In this document: positions 55,915 through 64,000 of the stretch, in pieces
Layout of the letters: every line of letters begins with the position of its first letter
Position numbering within the stretch: the stretch's first letter is position 1
Assembly (NCBI GenBank): GCA_005784505.1
Contig: VCAZ01000130.1
Location: forward strand, 124,057 to 188,056
Length of the DNA: 64,000 nucleotides
DNA from: Bagarius yarrelli
Lineage: Eukaryota > Chordata > Actinopteri > Siluriformes > Sisoridae
Direction of reading: 5' to 3'
The notes under the pieces: model-generated
Seen by the model: the letters and a program-made list of their open reading frames with translations, nothing else
The model's database searches: none
What the model was told of the DNA's origin: nothing
Program-made: the position numbers and the translations under genes

Positions 55915-58110
55915 ACACACACGCTGTAACGGTTCTGTACTTCCACCATCAGAAGACACCATCACCGGAGTACTAGCCCCTCACTAGTACTTTCAGTGCC
56001 ACTTTTTGTTTGGCTTGCTACTTAAGCTTGCCTTTAGAACTCTATCTTTGCAAAGTATTGTTTGCACATGCGACGTATCAAGTGTTCTTGTTTGACTATG
56101 ATATTTACGGATTATGATCTCTGCTCAGTTTTTGGTTATATGTCTTGTGTTTTGGATTTGTTTGCCCAGTTTTTGTTTGATTACTGTGGGCCAACCTTTG
56201 TCTGCTCTTGGATTACATCTTGCATTATGAATTCTATTCCAACTAGTTCTTCACAGACTACTTTGCCGTCTTAGAATCCAGCGAGGTTGGCTCACCTACA
56301 AGCCACGATGGATTACCATGCCCAAGCATTGCAAGCTTTCAAAGCTTAACTGGCATCACTGCAAGAACATCAACAGCAACCCTAGCCTCAGCTCAGCAAC
56401 AGAACTTTATCCATTTGTTTTTCCCTCTCAAACAAGTTCGACGGCACACTGGAGCGCTGCTGAGGTTTTCTACGCCCGATTCTTGATGCTCACAAGGAAT
56501 CAGAACCCATGCAGGTGGGGTTCACCAAGCTGTCGCTTCAAGAATGTCAGTGCAAGCTACAGTCTAGGCTCTGTTTCCATTGTGGGGTGCCTAATCACTT
56601 CAGTGCCTCCTGCACAGTAAAACCACTCTTTCACCCACCATGTATTTAACAGAGCTAGCTTACATCATTAATGACTCTGTGCCATATATGCTTCCAGCCC
56701 TAGTGGACTCAGGGTCAGTGCTAAACCTTATCAACTGGAACTGAAACTTGGTACCTTACCTTGCATTCCACCGCTCCAAATTTCTGCTTTTGGGCAGTCC
56801 ATTGGTCCTGGTATTACTTGTCTTACTTGTATTACTCTGGAGACTGGAGGCCTATATTGTTGTTGCAGCGTCTACAACCTGATCCGAATAAGGAAGGGGG
56901 ATGTTAAAACAGCTTTCATTATCATTAGGGGCCACTACGAATATCCGGTGATGCCATACGGACTTTCCAATGCCCCCGCAGTCTTCCAATCGTATGTTTG
57001 TGATATCGCCTACATTGACGGCATACTTATATACTCTCACTTCTTCTCCTAACATAGTAGTGCATGTGTGCACGATGCTAAGTAGACTGCTGAAACACAA
57101 GCTGTTTGTCAAGGTGGGGAAGTCTGAGTTTCATCTCGATCACCTCACGTTTCTTGGGTATCTTATAAGCTCATGAGGGTGGCCATAGACAAGACCAAGG
57201 TGGAAGGTGTAGCAAACTGGCCATTGCCAAAGACTGTCAAGGAGTTGCAGAGATTCTTGGGGTTTGCAGACTTCTACCGCAGGTTTATTCGCAACTACAG
57301 CCAAACAGCAGCTACCGTAACATCTCCTCTCAGAGGCAAGCCCTCGAGAATACAATAGACTAAAGCAGCAACCAAAGCTTTTTCTATGTTAAATAGAAAT
57401 GTTTCTATGTTTCCAAATGCAGCGTGGGTTCTGTGCTCTCGCAGAGGCTAGGTACCCCCCCCCCAACCTTTTCCAACTGTTCTTCACCAGATTCCAGTTT
57501 TTGATCACTTATCGGCCTGAAACCAAAAACAGTAAAGCAGACACCACCAACAAGATTCTTGTTTTGGCCCCATTCACTGAGACCTGGAGGGGGAAATCAT
57601 GACATAGCAAAAAAAGGACACCCGAACTACCCTAAATGAATTTCTGGGTATCACCCACAGTCCACAGAAAGGCTTAACCAGGAGCTGGGAAGGTACTTGA
57701 GGTCTTATTGTACTCGGGAACAAACCAGGTGGAGTAAGTTCATTTCCTGGGCTGAATATGCACCAAACACCTTAACTCATTCATCTACAGGACTCACCCC
57801 CTTCCAGTGTGTTGTAGGGTACCAACCCCTCATGTTTCCATAGTCTGGAGAGCCATCCAGTGTATCTACAGTAGAGGACCGGATGCAGCGCAGTGCTTAT
57901 GTTAGCAGTGAGGTCGCAACACAGCAGACCAGAGACGACGCCCTTATCCCAATTTTCAGCCGGGACAGCTGGTGTGGCTCTCCTCAAGAGACTTGTCTGC
58001 CTAGCAAAAAGTCCTAAATATGTAGGACCTTTCAAAATCATCAAACAAATTAACCCAACATCACTCCGACCCCACCGTAAAATCTCAGGCCTTCTTTTTT
58101 TAAATAAGGC
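55915..58110 (+). mobile_element. Ty3/gypsy retrotransposon relic, gag to integrase
   Basis: Order seen in broken frames: LTR-like start (55920-56060), a gag start (MDYHAQALQAFK, 56308), a zinc knuckle CFHCGVPNHFSASC (56571-56615, CX2CX4HX4C), a protease trace ALVDSGS (56700-56720), reverse transcriptase (YPVMPYGLSNAPAVFQS, 56940-56995; the YIDGILIYS palm, with one of the two catalytic Asp changed), FLGYLISS and LQRFLGFADFYRRFIRNYS (57150-57300), the RNase H end (FLITYRPETKNSKAD, 57505-57545) and the integrase C-terminal part (AKSPKYVGPFKIIKQINPTS, 58000-58065). Large parts are missing and stops are frequent. Confidence 0.75.
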
Positions 58111-58147
58111 CACTCTTTACATTATGAATTCTACTCCGACTCTACTT

Positions 58148-58150
<3 letters not shown>

Positions 58151-58181
<31 letters not shown>
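58151..58181. repeat. (CA)n microsatellite
   Basis: About fifteen CA units near the end of the gypsy relic. Confidence 0.95.
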
Positions 58182-58182
<1 letters not shown>

Positions 58183-58435
58183 GCATGCACCAGGTGCGCA
58201 GATGGCGGGGGTATAAGTAGCTACTCAAGATTTAGATAGGTCCATATTTCACAATATTAACAGTTGTAATTAGCACAGCACTGTATTGCTCCAATATATA
58301 GCCCACTAAATAACTTTTTAAATAACTTGAACTTAAGTGGACAGTCAAAACTTTTAACATATATTAGTTGTCAATGTTAAAATATAATAGCAATAATTAT
58401 AATAATTATAATAATAAAAATATCAATAATAATAA

Positions 58436-58530
58436 TAAATATTATCTCGTAATGATGAGTTAGTAAGTCATAATTATGGCATAAGGATCTCACAATTATG
58501 AGATAAAACAAAATTATGAGATAATAAATC
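58436..58530. repeat. AT-rich palindromic module, right (inverted) copy
   Basis: The reverse complement reads TGAGATCCTTATGCCATAAT then TATGACTTACTAACTCAT, matching 55300-55345. Preceded by an (AAT)n-rich stretch (58385-58440). Confidence 0.75.
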
Positions 58531-59190
58531 ATCCTAAATTGTTTCCCTAAATTTTTGTTTTGAAATTTTTTTTCCAAAAGAAACTGCAAAATGTAAAGGA
58601 GGAACTGAAGTTAAACAATTTCAACTTGATATTTGTACAGTTCAAGTGACTGTATGTGAAAATGTGATTTATACGTTTGTAGTTGTCCAGCTATGCCGTT
58701 GCACAGCATGATTTGGATGTGTAATGACTTTACACTCTTCATTATGCATGTTAGCCTATGATAGTGGAGCAGTGTAACTTTAACTTAAATGTGTTTGTCT
58801 TGGCCTTTCTACTATTATATGTCAATCACATACAATTTTTCTATTACCATTATAAATCTCAGTCTTGTAGGCTGGTAACTTTGGGAATGAAACCACAATA
58901 AATCTATAAAAACCATGTTCTGGAGCAGATTTTAATTCTTTTAAACAAATGTATTGTTCAATATTTTTGACTAATTATTCATGTTTAGTATTATTTTGAA
59001 GGTAATTCTATTTTTTAAGTCTTAATATTGAATTGAGCATAATTCTATCAGATTTAATGTATGAATATTTTCTGGATTAGCAAACCGATAAAGGGAGCAG
59101 GAAGCCATTAGACAAGATTAATAGTAGCAAACCCTGCAACCTCTGACTAGGTTCAGACCGGTAGTTTGTGACCGTGAGACCAACTTAACT
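58530..59190. other. AT-rich intergenic interval
   Basis: No gene or clear element seen. Confidence 0.4.
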
Positions 59191-59199
59191 GGATGAAAT

Positions 59200-60379
59200 G
59201 AGGCCCTGTGTGTGTGAAAAAGTTAAATATTGGAAAATCATGATGTCACGCCCTAATCAGCTAATTACTCCAAAACACCTGAAAAGGTTTCCTGAGCCTT
59301 TCAATGGTCTCTTAGTCCGGGTTAATAGGCTACACAATCATGGGGGAAATTGCTGAAGACAGTCACTGACACGCCCCACAAGGAGGGTAAGCCACAAATT
59401 TTTATTGCTAAAGAAGCTGATTGTTCCCATAATGCTGTATCCAAGCATATTCATAAAAAGTTGAGTAGAAGCAAAAGGGGGTTAGGAAAAGGTGCGCCAG
59501 CAAAAGAGGATAACCGCAGAGGATTGTCAGGCAAAATCCATTCAAAATCCATTCAAGAATTTGTGGAACATCACAAGAGCCGCTACTCACAGAAGCATCT
59601 TATCTGGTCTGTGGAGAAAAAGGTTACTAAATGGTTCAAAGTTCTCTTTTTAGATGAAAGTAAATTTTTCAAATTTCATTTGAAAATCAAGGTCTCACAG
59701 TCTGAAGAAAGTGTGGAGAGGCACAGAATCCATGTTGCTTAAAGTCCAGTGTGAAGTTTCCACAGTCAGTGATGATTTAGGCTGCCATGTCATCTGCTGT
59801 TGTTGGTCCACTGTGTTTTCTGAAGTCCACAGTCAATGCAGCCATATACCAGGAAATTGTAAAGCACTTCATGCTAACTTCTGCTGACAAGGTTTATGGA
59901 GATGCTGATTTTATTTTCAAGCAGGACCTGGCACCTTTCCACTGTGCCTAATTGGCCAGGAAATTCACCTGACCTGAACCCCATAGAATCTCTGTCAAGA
60001 TTGTCAAGAAGAAGATGAGAGACGAGAGACACCAGACCCAACAATGCACCTGAGCAGTGCCACAGGCAGTTTGCCTCCAAGCCATGCCACATTGATGCAA
60101 TAATTCATGCAATAGGAGGCCCAACCAGGCAGCATAGCAATTACCATACTTTTCAGAAGCCCGACATTTCTGTTGGGAAAAAAACCTTTTTTTTATTGAT
60201 CTTATGTAATATTCAAATTTTCCAAGACACTGAACATTATCTGTAAGCTATAATCATCAAAATTTCAAGAAATAAAGGCTTGAAATATTTCACTCCATGT
60301 GTAAAGAATCTATATAACACAAAATATATTCACCTTTTAATAAATATTCGTGATATTGTAATTTTTTTTAGATGCACCC
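59200..60379 (+). mobile_element. Tc1-like transposon relic
   Basis: Broken frames give EADCSHNAVSKHI and DNRRGL (helix-turn-helix region), VLFLDESKFF (first catalytic Asp, 59643-59672), VKFPQSVMI, VGPLCFLKSTVNAAIYQEIV (59800-59860), VYGDADFIFKQDLAPFH (second Asp, 59893-59940), and NSPDLNPIESL (final Glu, 59965-59997). The right terminus ends near GATGCACCC at 60379; the left terminus is not recognisable. Numerous stops and deletions. Confidence 0.8.
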
Positions 60380-60384
60380 TTATT

Positions 60385-61555
60385 CTTGTATATCTGCTAT
60401 TTACTCGTTTTTTTTACTACAGATTCGTATTATGTTGTCTCCAAATAGATTCGAACACCAGTTTGACATCTCGTCGTTAAAGATTCACAAATAGCTTGGA
60501 AGGTCTACTCTTTAATATTTGGGTTCACTTGTGAAGACTGCATATGTTGTTATAAAGGATAAACCAGAAGTCATCTGTGAGCCCTAGCAGTAAGTGACAA
60601 ATACTGACCTGAATGTATTTTTCTATAAAAATAGAATGTGTGATGATCACTGCTAAGGAAACATTATCATTAATGCATTTGTTTCTTATGATTTTGAAAT
60701 GATCATGCTGGAATATTATCTTGCAGTGACCTTGAAATCCGGACATGGATTTGAGAGCATGAGTCCACCTTTTTGATACAAGCGGCAGAGCTGGCTGAGA
60801 TTGGGTTGTCTGCTGCTAAAATTAACATGATCTAAAACCAAACTAATTGTAAATAATAATGTTTTATGTTTGCCGTGTAAATAAAACAAAAAAACAGGGC
60901 AAAAATTTGTTTTAAGTTTAGAAACCTGGTGAGAGAGAAGTTGTGGTGAGTTCGGGTGTCAATGTTGTTTTATTCACTTAATCACAGAATGAATTGATTT
61001 TCTTTTTAATACAGATGATGTATTTTTCAATAAGTCCTGGCACCACCACAACAGCTTGAAGTTTTCTACACTGGATCATGGTGCATTATTCCTCATCCAG
61101 TGTAGGAAATATCAGTGATTTTAATAGGTATTGCGCTGTACCCATGTTTGGTGTACAAAACACAGGACCATCAGGAGATCTATATGGGGAACCTTTTTTT
61201 CAATAACAGTCATTATAATTAAATTTAGTTCTTATTTTATTGTATTTTAGTAGCTAATTCAAAGACATTGCAATAAATAAATGGTTTTGAAGAAGAATAT
61301 TTTGAACCAGAGAAAAATTCTGAAAGAAGTATAATGCTGGTCTCCCTTCTACACTAGTTTATACATATTCGTACAAGTACAGTTTTAGCTGTATTATTTT
61401 GTCCCCTTTAAAAATTGTTTTTGAGAATGATGATTACTTATGATGGTTGAAGCTTGTGTGTGATTATATTTGATATTTTAAAGAATGATCAAATTAAAAG
61501 GAGAATTTACTACAGTAGTAGTCGTCCAAATTAGGACCTATGGTCTCGACATCAG
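60385..61555. other. Anonymous AT-rich sequence
   Basis: No coding exon or recognisable transposon. Confidence 0.4.
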
Positions 61556-61559
61556 GAAG

Positions 61560-61795
61560 TACAACCATATTAGTTCCTTTCTGTCAACACTGCACCGACT
61601 TCCTACTAAAACATCAAATAGACTTTAAAATCTTGTTAATTGTTAAAACCTTGTTAAACTGAACTCGCTGTTTTAGTGAGTGTTTACTATTGTTCTTGTA
61701 TTAACACACTATTCTCCTATTGGATTTTGTAACACTGCTTTGATACAATCTCTATTGTTAATAAGCACAATATAAATAAAGGGGACTTTATAACA
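61560..61795 (+). mobile_element. L2-like LINE 3' fragment
   Basis: TCTGTCAACACTGCACCGACTTCCTACTAAA recalls the LSTLHWLPIK-encoding part of the copy at 43090, in pieces, followed after a deletion by the family tail with ATATAAATAAAGGGGACTT. Confidence 0.65.
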
Positions 61796-61799
61796 ATAA

Positions 61800-62895
61800 A
61801 GAGTTAGCAGTGGCCCACAAAGTATTGCTATTTTAGAGTGTGTTATTAGGGAAATTAAGGTTGTGTAATAATAACTAAACAGGACATCATAGTATGATGA
61901 AAACGACAGAACAATACAAGGCTGAGGATATAATGGAAATTAGCAGGGAAGTAAATGTCACAGATAATACCATAGTGACTATTAAAAAAACACATACAAA
62001 AATGCATAGTTAAGCATCACTTACTTTAGTGCTTATTGACTCAGAGAGTAATAAAGTGCATGAAAATCTTTAAACCATAAAACAAAAAAAAAACATCAAC
62101 ACAATTTACATATGTGTATTAATCTGTGGAGGTCCTAATGAACAAAATCCCTACTAGAAACAATGCCAAAGCTTTGTTAATAGTCTGTGGCAGAGTGTAA
62201 AACTGTTCTGTGGTTATGGAACCATGTCCACCACGTTCTCTAGTGGAAAGAGAAGGGAGACCTTCCTACTTGTTATCAGCGCTCAGTTCATAACCTTGCA
62301 TCTCTGGGGTACGGGGTGCATAAGTGTCTATGAAATGGCAGCTTGCACATCTGGAAAGGCACTGTCAATGCTGAAAGATATATCAGGTTTTAGATTAGCA
62401 TATGCTCCTCTTGAGAACGAAACAAAAACACATACTGCGTTATGGTTAATATGTCTTATCTTTCTTAAGACATGCTACTGCCATCGATTTTAAAATTAAC
62501 TTAGTTGAGAGAGTTTTTACACATTTGATATACGTTCTATTTTCTACTGTAAATAACATGTTTGTTTATGATAGTTGCAAATAATTTCATTCTGTTTTTT
62601 TTTAGATGTTTACACATTGTCTCAAATTAGGGTTGTACCATATCCTAAATCTTTATATAGACATTTTAAGTGTCTTTTACATACTGTAATTATTTTCAAG
62701 CATGCAAATGTCTCTCTTCAGACTACAGCTAATGTTTACCATTTATTTAAAAATTATAAACCACAAAAATAAAACAAAAATATTCTTAAAACTGCAATAA
62801 ACTATGATCTTTGTTTTTTTAACCCACTTCACACACTTTCATCATCTCACAGTGGACATAGACAGCTTCAGCACATGAATAATTTTGGCGCATAT
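61800..62895. other. Anonymous sequence
   Basis: Open frames of 89 codons (62224-62493) and 65 codons (62575-62772) exist but show no domain, splice context or repeat identity I recognise. Confidence 0.35.
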
Positions 62896-62899
62896 TTTT

Positions 62900-63080
62900 T
62901 ACATTAACGGCATTTGGCAGATGTCCTTATCCAGAGCGACTTACATTTATCTCTTTTATACAAGTGAGCAATTGGGGGTTGAGGGAATTGCTCAGGGGCC
63001 CACATTGGTGGCACTGGGAACCGAACCCTGGTCTTTCTGGTATCAGTCCAACACCTTAACCACCAAGTTACCACTTCCCT
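62900..63080 (-). mobile_element. tRNA-derived SINE
   Basis: Minus-strand copy of the same family as 44945-45125: head GGGAAGTGGTAACTTGGTGG, tail GTCGCTCTGGATAAGGAC. Near full length. Confidence 0.85.
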
Positions 63081-63855
63081 TTGTTTTTAAGAAAGACAAA
63101 ATAGAAAAATAGATAAAAATAGATAACTATGTGTTTTGGCTAAATTCAATGTTTTTTTTTTTTCACCATTATTGATTTATTATTGGACAGATCACCAATC
63201 TCTAACAGGGACACATACACACACAAACCAAACTAACGCGCAAGCGCGCGCACACATAATAACCAATCAATAAAATTCGGGTTTTTAAAACAATAAATTA
63301 TAATAATATTATTTACATGAAATAACATTTCGATTCTTGAACTTGTATAAAAGGTCTTTGAAATGTCTGTTTAAAAACAAATGCTGATTTTTATTGGCGC
63401 TATAACTGTCCGTTCCCGGTGCTTGCTGGGAAATGTTGACTTCGAATCAAAGGCATCATGGGGTCATCCTTAAACTAATACAGGTTTAAATAATCTTACA
63501 AACAGGCATGTGAGTGTTGGATAATTTAAAACAACATTATTCCTGTATATAAATAATCTATTTGCACTGCACTGTATGATTACATATAAAAATCTGTTTT
63601 ATCTTTATGAGACGAGGTTATATTTTTCTAGCTAAAGCAGGTATCAGGTCTGATTTCTCGCTTATAGTAGCTTCTTCAGCTAATTCCTGCTAGCAGGCTA
63701 ACCGGGCGGAGCGACACAGGCGGAGCCACAGCAACAACAGTTTCTCTAATTTCGGAGTGACCGCTTGATGTATTCAAGCGGCTAAAGGTCCGTCAAAACG
63801 TCGCACAATTAATGTTAATGTTCATCAGGTGAAATATTTCTGTCTGGGAACAAAG

Positions 63856-64000
63856 ATGGGATCATGGGCCCTGGATTCCACTCAGTGGTTGTCGGTAAAG
63901 GAAGAGACTATTTTTCTTCACGATGGACTGATGCGTGTTACGGATGTCGCCGAATTACCCAGTGAACTCGGAGTGTGTGAGCAGGGGGACACCGAGCAGG
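63856..64000 (+). CDS. First coding exon of an unrecognised protein (runs off the window)
   Basis: The ATG at 63856 has A at -3 and G at +4, a good vertebrate start context. The frame stays open for 48 codons to the window edge with no donor seen. The product begins MGSWALDSTQWLSVKEETIF and continues with HDGLMRVTDVAELPSELGV. I do not recognise the family. No signal peptide or membrane segment is visible; the segment is acidic. The 200 bases upstream are less AT-rich than the surroundings and contain CpG sites, which fits a promoter. It could be the 5' end of a housekeeping gene; the conserved-looking reading frame is the only support. Confidence 0.5.
   Translation, partial: MGSWALDSTQWLSVKEETIFLHDGLMRVTDVAELPSELGVCEQGDTEQ

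Overview
This is eukaryotic nuclear DNA, almost certainly from a ray-finned (teleost) fish. It carries spliced vertebrate genes, and the rest is dense with typical fish transposable elements: Tc1-like transposons, RTE, L2 and CR1/Rex1-like LINEs, tRNA-derived SINEs, Ty3/gypsy-like LTR relics, a DIRS-like fragment, hAT and Harbinger. The SINE and LINE families look like those I know from otophysan fish (catfish, carps), but that placement is inference.

Four conserved genes can be modelled and a fifth begins at the right edge. ARL6IP4 (+, 19833-21843, five coding exons) and MTRFR/C12orf65 (-, 24035-23472, two exons, GGQ motif) are convergent. RILPL2 (+, 30007-37738, four exons) follows, with a 6.8 kb second intron filled by transposons. 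A group III secreted phospholipase A2 gene, PLA2G3, lies at 49161-54785 (+). At 63856 a good-context ATG opens an unrecognised protein that runs off the window. ARL6IP4, MTRFR and RILPL2 are neighbours on human 12q24.31, so this is a piece of a conserved block; PLA2G3 is on human 22q12, so its presence here is a linkage difference.

Layout: 1-10 kb is a graveyard of LINEs with a nested solo LTR and an intact-boundary SINE. 10.3-10.6 kb holds an orphan promoter-like motif. 11.2-12.9 kb is a tandem array of roughly 140-180 bp units, each with a long hairpin. 12.87-16.93 kb is a 47-48 bp satellite of roughly 80 copies. 17.8-19.7 kb is a hAT element nested in another repeat. 19.8-24.1 kb is the ARL6IP4/MTRFR pair. 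24.2-29.84 kb is a transposon cluster reaching to the RILPL2 promoter. 30-38 kb is RILPL2. 38-48 kb is DIRS, L2, Harbinger and gypsy debris with a 50-base C homopolymer. 49-55 kb is PLA2G3. 55-61 kb is a gypsy relic between inverted AT-rich modules, followed by a Tc1 relic. 61-63.8 kb is mostly anonymous.

The genes do not form a pathway. What links them is regulatory: MTRFR and RILPL2 share a CTCF-like promoter motif at their 5' ends, and a third copy at 10.36 kb points to an unmodelled start site, possibly for ARL6IP4. The least explained structures are the hairpin array and the adjoining 48-bp satellite.
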